A stretch of DNA of 64,000 nt from Maniola hyperantus (GCF_902806685.2 NC_048538.1:14632001-14696000); one strand, 5' to 3'. Counted from the stretch's first letter, positions 22,614 through 34,300 are shown. Numbers and translations: made by a program. The notes: generated by a model not told the origin, from the letters alone.

Positions 22614-25600
22614 TCAAGCAGTGCTAGACTCATGGGGTGGTATGTAGACACTGTCATCTGTAGTATCTTTCTGTTTGGTACTGGCATCTGTAGTAACTTC
22701 CTGTTTGTTCGTCTCCTGGCCCTGGCGAGCCAGTATCATGTGCTCCTTGATGTTCCACGAAAGCAGACCCCTTTCGCTTTTCACTTTACGGATGCATCTT
22801 GCTAGTAGCAGTGCAAAAATTATACCCAGCAGCTGTAAATAGAAAAAAAATGTGTTGCATCAGATGATGCGGGTTTAGGTTTTTAAAATGGGAAATGTAT
22901 AAATAATAGCCAGGATAAACTCCGTTAGTCGTCCCTGTTGATCTCTGTACTAAATGGGTGATACCCGCAGCTTCATTCATATGGATTTAGGCTTTATAAA
23001 AATTCAGTGAAACTCATCAGGACTCTCAACAGTTCAAACTTCAAACAATCAGGAGCTCTTTGATTTTCCAGTAGAAAAGTAGCCCATGTCCATTGCTGGG
23101 ATGCAAATTATCTCTGTACATTACGTCCATTGATTTAGTAGTTAATAAATCAATGATTAGGTCAAAATCGTTTAAACAGCTGAATGATGAAAAACTAGCA
23201 AACAGATAGACAGACACACTTTCGCATTTATAAGTACCTATCCAGGGTTCGCAATGGTCGATTCTAACTAGGTTCAAAAGTTTTTCACCATAATATCGGA
23301 ATGCGGATGTCCACTGTTGAACATAGGCTTTACCAATAAAATCGGCACTTGACCATCATGGTGGTCTTACACCCTTCGAGGAGAGAAGAACCTTGAGAGG
23401 AGAACCGTGCTCAAGCGTGTAAATTAAGATATTACCTGAATAAACATAACAGAAATCCCCAGAACGCCAATAACACTAGCATTCTGCGAGAAAAGGATCA
23501 CCAATGCAGTCTTACAGCCCCGTTCCCTCATCCTATAGCAGACTTCCGCGTGCGGGAGGATGCAGCAGGTTTGAGGTACAGCTATCGGCACACGGCCACC
23601 ACCAGTGGGCGTTGGGACTAGCGTTGTTGAGTGGTTGCTTGTGAACTCCACATCGGCGTAATCTGCGTACGAGTTGCCGCCACAGCAGTTGAGCTGGGAA
23701 TAAGAATGCCTGTGTCACAGTTCACGACAGTTAGGGAACTTCTAAACGGCGAAGCTTCGATGTCACTGGCAGGCGTCAAATGTTAGTACATTTGACGCAG
23801 CAGGTAACCCTAAAGTAGATAGCCCTTTCTTTCTAAAGTAGACTTTTCTTTGATTTTACGTCAATAAATAAAAACGTGTTTTAGAATGGTACACTGTACA
23901 AGTAAACAAACCCCTTTCAAATGATACTCCACTGGGTATAGTTATCTTACTCTGAAAATTGAAAATACTAATTAGGTACCTATTTATTTGTTCGTGAACA
24001 CATTTTAAATTTTTTTGTTGGAATATAACCACAAATTCATGGTTTTCGGATTTATTCCTTTACTTGTGATATCCTACCTATCTACCAAATTTCATGATTC
24101 TAGGTCAACGGAAATTACCCTAGCGGTTTTCTAGACAGACACGACGGACAGACGGACAGACAGACAGACAACAAAGTGATCTTACTTCGATTAACCACGT
24201 GATTACAGCCGGTATCAACTATAGGTATTTATAATTAAATTCTCAAAATCAATATTATAGCTAAATACCTAATGAATAAACTTACAGACACTTGGAGTCG
24301 GTCGATTTCCATTTCAATTTCTGGATCCGACGCGTATTGGGAAATAGGTATGTACAAAAGATCCCGTATGGTTCCTGCGTCCAATGTGAACGCCAGTATG
24401 ATCACAACCAACTTCAGTAAGAGCATAATCGTCAAAATGACTGCATACTGAAATTTAAAAAAACGTAGAATGGAACTTAAAAACGCCGTGATGGCCTAGT
24501 GGTCAAGAGTTAAGACGTCCGCCTACTATTCGGAGTCATGCGCGTTTCAAGCAATTAAAATATATCACTTGCTTTAACGATGAAGGAAAACATCGTGAGG
24601 AAACTGTTGTTAAATCTGCCAATTGGGTATTTTCCTACTTTTGAATTTGATAAATATTATTACTTTAAATTATAAACTAGGATAAAAATAAAGACGTACC
24701 TACCTACCCTGAAAAAAATATTAAAATCCAACAAAGATTTACAAAGTTACAGGCATTTTAATTTTGGAGTGGGAGGGTCTTTTATCCCTTTCTCGCAAAA
24801 CGAAAATTTGTATGAAACCGCACGAAGCTATTATGGCATTAGTAAGGTGTGACGTCAAAATGCTATATCGCTATCTCTGTCCAATCAGAAATATTTAAAT
24901 GCATATAACTTTTTGTTATTTGATTGATTTAATTATTTTTTCAGTTTACGTCATTATTTTTATCCTAGTTTATAATAAAGTAATAAAAAAATTGGAGTCA
25001 AATACCCAATTGTGCGTCGAGTGTGTTTTGAGGGATTTATACCATGCTGCGTGGTGGTGGTGCGTATTGCTTGCTTGGTGGCTGGCTTTTTTTATACGTT
25101 TAGAAGTGGGAGGGCGGGTGGTACATATCGCATACTGCATGTTGCACCATACAGTTTTGTCTGTTTCAGCGGATTATATTACAAACTAGCTCGCGACTTC
25201 GTCCGCGTGGACTACATACATTTCAAACCCCCATTTAACCCTCTTAGGGGTAGAATTTCGAAAAATCCTTTCTTAACGGATACCTACTCTTTACAAGAAC
25301 ACACTCTCCAAATTTCATGTCTCTAGGACCAGCGGCTTAGGCTGTGCGTTGAAATATAAGCCAGTCAGTCAGTACCCGTAGTATAAGATTTTACGTCTCA
25401 CCAAACGTTGCTAGAATTCGAGAATAGAAACAAAATAACATCAAAGTAAAATGGACCTAAACAGCCTTGAATTGAAGTCAAAAATTCAATGCCACTGATT
25501 TTAATTTCCCAACGTTTCCGCTTGGAGCGCTGGCTTTAGATGTGTAGACAAACTTGAGCTTTAAAACAAGGCGGTTAAGATCCAGTTTACTATAACGCAG

Positions 25601-28600
25601 AAGTGTTTCGACTCTCGAGCACCGTTTGGTGAGACGTAAAATCTTATACTACGGGTACAGGACTTTGAATTTTATGTATACAGATTAAGCTTTTGACTCC
25701 TTGTTTATAATACGTACCAAATTCACCATGCAAGTGCTCTGTTTCAAGCTGCCGAAAAACCCAAAGAGTGTAACAATGAGAAGGAACATGCCCAACAGGA
25801 TGCAGAGTATGGATGGTGAGAACAACCGCCCTGTCTTGGCGCCCTCGTAGAAGAACGAGAACGTGTGGTAATGGGCATATACCGAGAATCCCAACGCAAT
25901 CATGAGACCGCCAATTATCTGAAATAGAGCTATTTATTAGTTACTAGTTTTATACTTTAGCTAGCTACGGCACGAATTCCAAACTACTAGGCAACAAACC
26001 ACAAACACTAAATTTCCCTACTGTACCCCCTTACAGCGATTACGCACTGCACTTCGTCATCAGAGTTCCATCCGTCATCCGTGAGAATACCAGCGATTAT
26101 CTACGACATTATGTCATAAGCTCCCATACAAAACAAAAAGGAACGTATTTTTAGGGACTCAGATCGGATGAGTGCGTAACCGCCGTTAGGGGTTGAATTT
26201 TCAAAAATCGTTTCATAGCGGATGTCTACGCAGTAGGTACGCTTTAATTCGTCCAATAAGTAGTTTGTACTTTGTATCTACTGTGCGTATGAAAGATCAG
26301 TCAGAACTGAGACAGCATTTCTTTTTATAGGTATATAGATTACTAGATTATGCCCGCAGGATTTCTTTTGGGATAAAAGTAATCTATGTCTTAGGGTATA
26401 GTATAAGTTTTTTTCTATTCCAAACAGCCAAATCGGTACAGTCATTGTGGCGCGATGAAGCCCGCTATTCACTCGCAAACACCGCGCCACAAAATATGTC
26501 GATGGTTTCGCAGAATCATCGCTCTGTTATAAATTAATAATTTTAACATGACGTGTTAATTCGCTGCTTCAGCATTTCAATTTATATAAAGCGAACAATC
26601 CGCGAGGCGGCGAAGCAGTCCACATTTCCACATTAAGCAGTTAACACTGAAACTACTGTATTCGCGTGAAGTAAAAGTTCCGTGTGTGTGAATTTCCAAA
26701 TTAAATTCGTTGGACATTTCTTGTGGTTTTTTTTTCAAAAGACTGTCGAAGCGGACCTCCTAACAATTGGTGTCAGAAGTGGGATGCTAAGAAGGTTCAC
26801 GCAAGAGGACCCTTAGCATCCAAAGAATCCTGAGGTCATCGCAGTCGTGATCGACGATAAGCCTCGCCCCCAGGGTTGAGCCCGCATCACAACCACTAAG
26901 CACCGGTTCTACTCAAGATCGACGATAAGTCTCAGCCTGCCAGACTGAGCCCGCATCTCACACGAAGAACGCGAATATCCTGGACTCACTTAAAAACATC
27001 AGTGAAATAAATTTTAAGCCTTCAAAATTACGAAATACAATTTCTTCAATATCTTCAGAAACCTACTCGATATCGTCGCCGCGTGAAATACGAGACGCAT
27101 TCCGTACAGTTCAAAGCCTTCACGTGTCGCAAACGCATCGACCTAATTTAACTTTCAGTGCAGTGACATCAAAGTGAAAACCTTTTTGTGAAAAAATAAA
27201 TCGTGATGTTTGCCGTTATCCTGTAAGTAGTTTATATTAATTTTGTATAAAAAGCGTAAATTGTCTAAATTGTATATTTTCGTACTGTATTTTAAATTTA
27301 AATCCTTTTTTTTTTCTCTCCATATCTCAGTTTCAGTAATCAAAAATGAGTTTAAAGTCAGAAAGTTCGGACGCAAAAGTGACTCTCTCTATACTCACTA
27401 AATTCGTAAGGTCTTATGATGGGAATCGGGAAACTCTTGCCGCGTTCCTAACTAACTGCGATAACGCAATTAGTTTAGCTGCTCCCGACCAGCAAAATAT
27501 CTTATGTAAATATATAATCTCCCAACTTGAGGGCAAAGCTCAATTAGCCTGCAGCCTTAAAAATTTCAATAATTGGGATGAATTAAAATCATATTTAAAA
27601 AGCACGTTTGGCGAGAAAAAACACTCGTCCCATCTGCTACTTGATCTCCAAAACTGTAAACAGGGCCAGTCCGAAAGTGTGACACAATATTCTATCAGAC
27701 TCGAAGCATGCCTAACTCGACTTCAAGCTGATATTCAAAATTCATGCACTGATCGTAATCTCCTTCTAGGCAAAATCACAGCTATGGAAGAACTCGCCTT
27801 AAGCTTATTCCAATTAGGTCTTAACCCTAATATTTCTAATATTGTCCGCTGCAGAAACCCTTCGACACTTAATGAAGCAATTTCTCTAGCAGTCGAAGAA
27901 GAAAAAATTTTCAAACTTGTAAAAATTACTCAACCAAAACATCCAACTAAATTTTGTTCCTTATGTAAGAAGACCAATCATAGTTTCTCAGAGTGCTTTA
28001 AGAAANNNNNNNNNNNNNNNNNNNNNNNNNNNNNNNNNNNNNNNNNNNNNNNNNNNNNNNNNNNNNNNNNNNNNNNNNNNNNNNNNNNNNNNNNNNNNNN
28101 NNNNNNNNNNNNNNNNNNNNNNNNNNNNNNNNNNNNNNNNNNNNNNNNNNNNNNNNNNNNNNNNNNNNNNNNNNNNNNNNNNNNNNNNNNNNNNNNNNNN
28201 NNNNNCGCGCCACAATAGTGTCGGCCGTCAATCCCCGTTTAGACTTAAGATATCGATTTTGCTATCTATGACAAAGGGGCTGACTGTAAATAGGCGAAAG
28301 ATTGTGTGTGTGTACGTGTTTGTTACTCTTTCACGCAAAAACTGCTAAACAGATTTGGCTGAAGTTTGGAATGGAGATAGATTATACCTTGGATTAAACA
28401 TTGGCAATAACAAATTGGCTACTTTTTATCCCGTAAAAACCCATGCTTCTATAGTCTTATCATCATCTAGTTTCAAAATAAAATTATTTAGACTTTGAAA
28501 AGATTCGAGTGTTGACTGTCAAGGTGTATGAGTAGGTAAATTACTCATATGGACTGTGTTAGTGGAATATAACAAGAGAATATTTGTGACGCAGAGATCA

Positions 28601-28912
28601 CGCGTGAATTGTGGGAAAATCCACGGCCAAGATTTGCGCGTGAGTGAAGAGCGGACTTAAAACGCATAAGACATTTTAAAGAACTAAACAAGCACTTTGT
28701 CTAGAAATGTAGATTTGTTTTATCTATAAGTGATAGTACTTAGACATTAAGGATAGCCATGAAGTGGAGCCAGAGATAAGATTCAACGTAAACAATAGAA
28801 TTAATGGTGAATAGTATAGTCTGGTACTTACTATAAACATTGTTGTGATAGTCAAGAGCAGAAATCTTATAGATTTCATGCTGTATTCCGTTTCAGACCT
28901 GTTGAACTTCAT
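22614..28912 (-). CDS. Tetraspanin Tsp-b (2nd of seven)
   Basis: Exons in transcription order: 28832-28912, 25718-25918, 24286-24447, 23436-23693, 22614-22832; phase-0 introns; 306 residues. Exons 2 to 4 have exactly the lengths of Tsp-a (201, 162, 258 nt). Exon 2 ends GFFGSLKQSTCMVNL. Large loop: LNCCGGNSYADYADVEF (C151, C152), QTCC, EVC, RGC, with a glycosylation sequon at NHST. Tail: ARCIRKVKSERGLLSW, ending DDSVYIPPHESSTA with two similar TTDASTKQKD/TTDDS stretches. Intron 1 (about 2.9 kb) hosts an LTR retrotransposon and the assembly gap, so its true length is unknown. Together with Tsp-a it forms the most recently duplicated pair. The first ATG (MKFNRSETEYS) is followed in frame by half of TM1 and a GTAAGT donor. 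Confidence 0.88.
22965..23240 (+). repeat. Dispersed repeat R-B, diverged copy
   Basis: The order GATACCCGCAGCTTC, GGATTTAGGCTTTATAAAA, AGCTCTTTGATTTTCCAGTA, AAACAGCTGAATGATGAAAA, AGATAGACAGACACACTTTC, GCATTTATAAGTA follows the R-B consensus seen at 33694 and 40348. It lies in Tsp-b intron 4 (22833-23435). Confidence 0.65.
23860..24190 (+). repeat. Dispersed repeat R-C, diverged copy
   Basis: It contains CAAACCCCTTTCAAATGATA, TTGAAAATACTAATTAGG, ATTTCATGATTCTAGGTCAA and a (GACA)n tract. The left end and the final GGGTTCC block are lost. It lies in Tsp-b intron 3. Confidence 0.6.
24481..24619 (+). mobile_element. SINE S1, truncated by a later insertion
   Basis: The head GCCGTGATGGCCTAGTGGTC and body AACGATGAAGGAAAACATCG end abruptly at AATCTGC, where the long-TIR element begins. 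The remaining S1 body is not found on the far side. It lies in Tsp-b intron 2. Confidence 0.7.
24620..25012. mobile_element. Non-autonomous DNA element with long imperfect inverted ends
   Basis: CAATTGGGTATTT at the left pairs with AAATACCCAATTG at the right. The similarity continues inward for about 70 bp (TATAAACTAGGATAAAAATA and its complement). No transposase. Flanks share TGC, but that is too short to assign a superfamily. It is inserted into the S1 SINE. Confidence 0.65.
25187..25685 (+). repeat. Dispersed repeat R-A, split by a MITE
   Basis: The R-A body runs from CTAGCTCGCGACTTCGTCCG to GTCAGTCAGTA at 25374. After the MITE (25375-25655) a tail like R-A's (TTGAATTTTATGTATACAGATTA) resumes to about 25685, just before Tsp-b exon 2. 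Confidence 0.65.
25375..25655. mobile_element. mariner-like MITE with perfect inverted ends, nested
   Basis: The left end CCCGTAGTATAAGATTTTAC, continuing GTCTCACCAAACG, is mirrored exactly at the right end (CGTTTGGTGAGAC...GGG). TA flanks on both sides (25373-25374, 25656-25657). The 281-bp interior has no transposase. Perfect ends more than 30 bp long imply recent activity. Confidence 0.8.
26497..26765 (+). mobile_element. 5' LTR of a Ty3/Gypsy-like retrotransposon
   Basis: Predicted from TGTCGATGG to CTAACA (TGT...ACA ends), with a TATATAAA box at 26583-26590. A primer-binding-like TTGGTGTCAGAAGTGGGAT follows directly. No second LTR is visible because the element runs into the N gap; the exact left boundary is inferred. 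Confidence 0.65.
26766..27345 (+). mobile_element. Retrotransposon leader between LTR and gag
   Basis: It starts with the primer-binding-like site. It has two tandem-like copies of GATCGACGATAAG followed by GAGCCCGCATC (about 26850 and 26928). No coding signal before the gag ATG. Confidence 0.55.
27346..28005 (+). CDS. Retrotransposon gag, cut by the assembly gap
   Basis: 220 codons are visible before the Ns, with no stop. The alpha-helical gag core includes ITAMEELALSLFQLGLNPNI. Near the end FCSLCKKTNHSFSECFK is a CX2CX4HX4C zinc knuckle, the nucleocapsid signature that binds genomic RNA. By layout (LTR, primer site, gag with one knuckle) it is Ty3/Gypsy-like; pol and the 3' LTR must be in the unsequenced gap or absent. 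It lies in Tsp-b intron 1, antisense to the gene. Confidence 0.8.
28006..28205. other. Assembly gap (200 N)
   Basis: Exactly 200 Ns, a conventional placeholder length. The left edge is inside gag, and the right flank shows no gag, pol or LTR similarity to the left part, so missing sequence is probably several kilobases of retrotransposon. Confidence 0.95.
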
Positions 28913-29627
28913 TTTGCGTAGTCGTCACTGACAAAGAACATGTAGAAACTAGGATGTCTCTGAAACTGACTAGGTACTTACGTGTTTTCGATAAACAAAT
29001 ATCACTGATAAAGTTTTGATAGCAGATAACAACTGGCGTACCTACTTAGATTAGCATGTTAAGCTAATGATTTTTATGAAACAGTATACCTACCTATCCT
29101 TAGCACGAGTTGCTCATCTCGAAAACGGTAATAGATTTCGATATAAGCCGGTATGTAACGATGATGTCGCACATCGAAACACTCGAACGGACACTAGACA
29201 GGTTCTGCGGGGTGATTCGCTGTGTCTAACGCTGAATTATGGCCACTGAGCTCGTTTAACTTTTATTTTTAATCCATTGAAGGTTTTTACTAAAAACTAT
29301 TTTAATATCACTCACAATGTAAAACATTCCATACTCTATAATGTATATACTATATAATGCGTACCTACTAGAACCGAGGAAGCAAATCGCTTCGTAGCAG
29401 TACTTTTAGAATGTTATTTTATTTTCAGTAGGTATAAGTAAACAACATTCTATCTACCTATGCTGAGAGAATAAAACTACTTACTAATAAACAATTAGTA
29501 TTAACGTTAATAAAATAAAAATGCGAGTAGGTAAATTATAATTTATTTATTGGTATAGCTACTTAATACGTTTTGTGACATTTTTTTTAAATTTTATTAA
29601 CAAACATTAGATATAAATTATTATAAA

Positions 29628-30020
29628 CTACTTAGCTGCCCCGGCGAACTTCGTACCGCCTAACAGTCGATTCCTTTTCAGGATTTTTTTAAATTTTTCT
29701 CTCCGTAAGAACCATCCCCGTACTTCAAGGAATGTTATGAAAAAAGAATTAGCGAAATCGGTTCAGCTGTTCTCGAGATTTGCGATCAACAAGACATTCA
29801 GCGATTCATTTTTATATTATACTAGCTGACCTGCCCCGGCTTCGCTCGGGTGGAGTTTAGAAAATTGAGGGGGAGGTTGAATTAAATTTTGCTCTCCGTA
29901 AGAACCATCCCCGTACTTCGAGGAATATTATAAAAAAAGAATTAGGGAAATCGGTTCAGCTGTTCTCGAGATTTGCTATGAGCAACACATTTAGTGATTT
30001 ATTTTTATATTATAGAAGAT
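29628..30020 (+). repeat. Two adjacent copies of one dispersed repeat
   Basis: Both copies share CTCTCCGTAAGAACCATCCC, CGTACTTC(A/G)AGGAAT, AAATCGGTTCAGCTGTTCTC and GAGATTTGC. The first starts TGCCCCGGCGAACTTCGTAC, the second TGCCCCGGCTTCGCTCGGGT. Both end TTTTATATTATA. Direct tandem arrangement of a retro-element tail. Confidence 0.65.
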
Positions 30021-30238
30021 TAGACATCCGTCGGTAGGATGTATGTCTATAATATTATTAAATCAACCTTGCGATAACTATATGACTTTATTTATCTAGT
30101 AAAACACCTACCCACCTATCTAGAAATAATTTGGTCCAATTTCTATTCTTAATTTACAAATTATATTATTACTTACTGCAACTTTTGTTCACAACACAGG
30201 GTAGGTAGACTTTACTTAGTGGTAAGTGACTGTACGTA

Positions 30239-30364
30239 GGCGCCATCCCACAGGCGAGAGAATCACGAGTCCGACCTACTATCGCCGTGTGCAGATTGGT
30301 CTATAAAGAGTTGTGACATGGCGAGAATATCGCCGTGATTCTCTGGTCCGTGAAGATGGCGCTC
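30239..30364. repeat. Imperfect fold-back, about 126 bp
   Basis: GCGCCATC and GGCGAGAGAATCACG on the left pair with CGTGATTCTC and GATGGCGC on the right. Probable MITE remnant. Confidence 0.55.
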
Positions 30365-30554
30365 AACGAGATAAGTATCACTTGTTATAAATCGTTTGAA
30401 ATATTTTCTATTAGAACGCAAACGAGCAATATTCGTTTCCACTATGCTTTAAATCAATTTGGCTTTACGTACGTACAGCAAGATACTCCAAGAAAGTTAT
30501 TTGTTATAATAAAGTTAGAATTGAAGACGAAACTATTGTGAAGAGAAAGGATGC

Positions 30555-31210
30555 TCACGACGTGTATTGTGTATGTGCATGTGATGTGATTCGTGATGGT
30601 AGTGCCACTAAAAAATAAAATCGAATCGTATTAAATCACGATCAGGAAAAAATAACGATTCGTCAAAATGTTAATGAGGCGTGACGTTGACAAAATATAA
30701 ACCGAATCGTAGTGAAACCGCACCGATATTAGACTGGTGCGAGGCAAGAACACTCTACGTCAAAAACGTTTCACATTTGAACATGATTCGTTCTGAGGAG
30801 GGTATCTATATATTTTTAGGACATAATATGTATTAAGTACATATTATGTCCTAAAAATATTTTTTACACGCCATACCTAATACACAATTGACGATTCGTT
30901 ATTAATAACAATTCGTTTAAGACGAATAGATTTTCACGTGTATAAACCGAATGACGAATCGTAATTTATACAAATTTGTCAAAACAACTTATTGACGATT
31001 CGTAATAAAAAACGGAATCGTATTATATGTATTTTTAACGTATTCGTGAGTTTTTACAATCCGTGAGCGTGTGAATACGGTCACAGAAATTCGTGCCTCT
31101 GAAAAATTAAAAACGAATCGTATTTAATCACGAATCACGGTACGGAAAAAAATACGGTTGGTTTAAGTACCTATGTGAATAGGTATCATAATTTTTCACG
31201 ATTCATCGAT
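30555..31210. repeat. Cluster of ACGATTCGT / ACGAATCGT-type motifs
   Basis: More than ten occurrences of the core GATTCGT or its complement ACGAATC, or one-mismatch forms, in 650 bp (near 30623, 30654, 30701, 30785, 30891, 30950, 30995, 31015, 31114, 31135, 31199). A direct repeat of about 50 bp around CGAATCGTATTTAATCACGA occurs at 30602-30653 and 31093-31152. A perfect 23-bp-arm hairpin sits in the middle (30810-30860). Either a decayed short satellite, subterminal repeats of a DNA transposon, or a binding-site cluster. Confidence 0.6.
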
Positions 31211-31393
31211 GTTTGAATGGTCTGCTGAAACAAGAAAATCTGCGGTAAACTACCGCACAGTTTCTACCGCACAGTTTTTTGTTCCCCTTCCCCAAATCTA
31301 CTCCTGGCTACGGATATGACTGGCATAATATACAATATTAAACAACTACAATATTGTTAAATCCGTCCGTTGCCGCTTAAGTGTTTTCAGACT

Positions 31394-34300
31394 TTATGCG
31401 TTAGCTTGTCCTTGGAAGGGGACGTAGACAACTGGCTTCTGCTCTTTCTCAGGGTTAAGAGAGGTGTAAGCGTTGATCATGCGCTCCTGGATCTCCCACC
31501 GCCTGCGCTCGCGCTCATTCTTCGCCTTGCGAATGGCACTGGCCAGCGAGAACGAGAACACTATGCCGATTATCTGGAAATACACAAAAAATACAAATCA
31601 ATAGTATTTTTAACAATGGCCTAGCATTCACAATTTAGTATGACCATCGCAGTCGCCTCTGATTGGTTAACATATTACGCTATTGGCCAAGATTCACTGT
31701 CGTAGCAAGTAAGACTACCTAAGTACCAAAAATTCAACCAATTCAGCCAAACGGCGCGGCGCGATCCTGAATTCCCGGGCGTGGGCAGCGTTGCCAACGC
31801 AAGAATATCATCAATACGAAAGTCTAAATCGAAGAAGTTTGGTGACGATTGGTGGAGTAGTAAGCGAGGTGGTATTATAAATGGAAGGTCCTGGATTCGA
31901 TTGCCGGTAGGGGCAGTTCGGGAAATTTATAATGAAAATTGATGGCTTTTGGTTCAAAATGAAGCAATATGTATTTCAGAAAATTGGAACGAGAGTCCGT
32001 TATTTTACAAGTTAGGTTTATCTATGAAAATTGATATTTGGGCTTTCGTGCAATAATATAATGAAGAAGTACATGTTTCAGATTTTTTTTAAATTCCATC
32101 CCCTCATCGATTTTCAAAATTTCACGCGAGTGAGACCGGCAAGGGTCAGCTGGTAAGGGTAAAACTGCTATACCCCTTCCAGGTTAGCCAACCTGACGCC
32201 TCCATCTTAGACTGCATCATCAATAAATTTACCGTTGAGAAATTGAAGTTGCAATATGTGTTTCAGGTTTTTAAGCTCACCTGTATGAATGCAATAGTCA
32301 TAGCTCCAGCACCAATAAGCCCCGCGCTCTGGTAGATCAAGTACGTGATCCTGGGAAGGCATCCGTTGGCGTACAGCTTCAGGCACTCCTGGACCTCAGT
32401 GTCCCCAACGATCTCGTAGTGGGTCTGCGCGCAGCAAGAGTACGGGACTGTGATGTTGGAGACCGCAATGCCGGAATGTCCGTCAGATGGGACGTCTCCC
32501 CAGTCCAAGTAACTGTCTACGCCGCAACAGTTGAGCTGAAATTTTAACAATTGATTGATAATGCCGCTGAGTTGAAACCAAGAGAACTAAGCTAAGCTAA
32601 TGGGTCTAATAATTTCAGATATTACATAGATTCTCTCTATTACTAAAAACCTCTGAGAATGAATTTTTCTGAGCCTGCCTGGAATAAAAGTGACAAACAA
32701 AATACGTACTCTTGACTGGATGAAGTCAAAGCCGTCTTCGACTTCAGGATTCGTGTAGTATGAGGGCAGGGTCTCGCGCAGGTTCTGGTCCAGCATGTCC
32801 GCTACTTGCGCACGCAGTACGTACGCAGCAATGGCCGCTGAAATCTCCAGTACTAACACCAGACTTAGTACCACTGCAAACTGTAATAATAAAATATACA
32901 TTTTATTATTTGAGATAGGAGCTCTTAATCAACGTTTTTAAAGGCTGACTATAATAAATATTATCATTAATCATTATAGGTACACTTCTGTGTTCTGTCG
33001 TCCATTTAGTTTATCGAGAGTTTATCCAGGGGCCCTACCGCGGTTGTTTGACAGCTACAATGTCACGATCGCAATCATCTCTGATTGGTTAATGCTCGCT
33101 TACTATTGGCTACAATGCATTGTTGCAACAAGAATGGCACAAATTCAACCAATCAGAACAATTGAGATTGTAATAATGATTGATGCAGGTTTTAGACAAT
33201 CGCCCTACTGATCATCGATCATTTGGTTGCTTTGACATGCTAGGTTGGGTTGGTAAGTAATATTCCATCTTGATTTTATGTAAAATATCATAAACATTTT
33301 ATGTAGGTACCTATGTAGTAGGATAAATGAATGATATTCTCCTTACAGCTCTGGTTTCCGTGAAAACGGTGATTCAACATTGTGAAATATTCATTGATAA
33401 AGGTACCTACCTAGGTTATTTCGTTTTAAATTCATATCGCATTTTCCTTATCAGGAATTTTCTTAGCCGGAAATAGAATTATAAGATTACATATCAAGTT
33501 AACCAAATATAATATTATTTGTTTCTTGAGATGTAGGTTGAGATTTAGCGTAAATTACCTATACACATATACCTACTTAAATATCTAATGTATTCAAAAT
33601 TGTTGGTATCTAAAAACACTTTTTATCGCTATGTGACGCCACGGTTTTCCCAGGAAACCAGAGCAATACCATTAGTTTGCTTAAATATTCCATACTAGCT
33701 GATGCCCGCGGCTTCGTCCGCGTGGATTTAGGTTTTTGAAAATCCTGTGGGAACTCTTCAATTTTCCGGGGTAAAAAGTAACCTATAGGTATGTCCTTCC
33801 CCGCGATGTGAGCTAACTTTGTACCAAATTTCATGGAAATCGGTTAAACTGTTGGACCGTGAAAAGCTAGCAGACAGACAGACAGATAGACAGACGGACA
33901 GACAGACAGACACACTTTCGCATTTATAATATTAGTATGGATTATTATCCGCGTTTTCTATCAGACTGCTGATTGACTTTTACCGAATCCTCGAATCGAG
34001 ATCATTGAATAAATAGAGTCAACGTACAATGTTGACCAAGCAGGTGCTCTCCTTCAACGCGCCGATGCACCCGAAGAGCGACACGAACAGCATGATGACC
34101 CCGATGACGATGATGAAGGTGGCCGGCGAGAACAGCTGCGAGTCGAGGAAGAACGACACATCGTAGTAGATCGCGTATATCGTCGTGCCCACTGAGATTA
34201 TTAGCGCCGATGTTAACTGGAATCAATAATATTGAAAACTTAAAGCTAGCCTTATCTAATTACTATATAAATCATGACCGCGTGGAATGGTGCCAAGAAT

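Larger units (their letters stand above)
28913..31393. other. Intergenic between Tsp-c and Tsp-b, with motif-rich block
   Basis: It is upstream of Tsp-b (minus strand) and downstream of Tsp-c. From left: AT-rich unique sequence; two tandem copies of a dispersed repeat (29628-30020); a hairpin (30239-30364); the ACGATTCGT-like motif block (30555-31210); a short repeat of TACCGCACAGTTT (about 31250-31275). Confidence 0.6.

Noticed and set aside
24899..25326. Plus-strand frames with hydrophobic stretches
   Set aside because: They span a long-TIR DNA element and the R-A repeat; no splice context or family similarity.
27988..28231. Minus-strand frames across the N block
   Set aside because: They consist almost only of unknown residues and have no meaning.
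28913..31393. An eighth tetraspanin between Tsp-b and Tsp-c
   Set aside because: I looked for CCG loops, TM2-like GFFG/GFYG blocks and TM1 exons on the minus strand and saw none; only repeats and AT-rich sequence.
34002..34226. Minus-strand frame rich in H and R (LLRCVVLPRLAAVLAGHLHHRH)
   Set aside because: A shadow of Tsp-c exon 2 in another frame. The correct frame reads a TM segment ending GCIGALKESTCLVNI.
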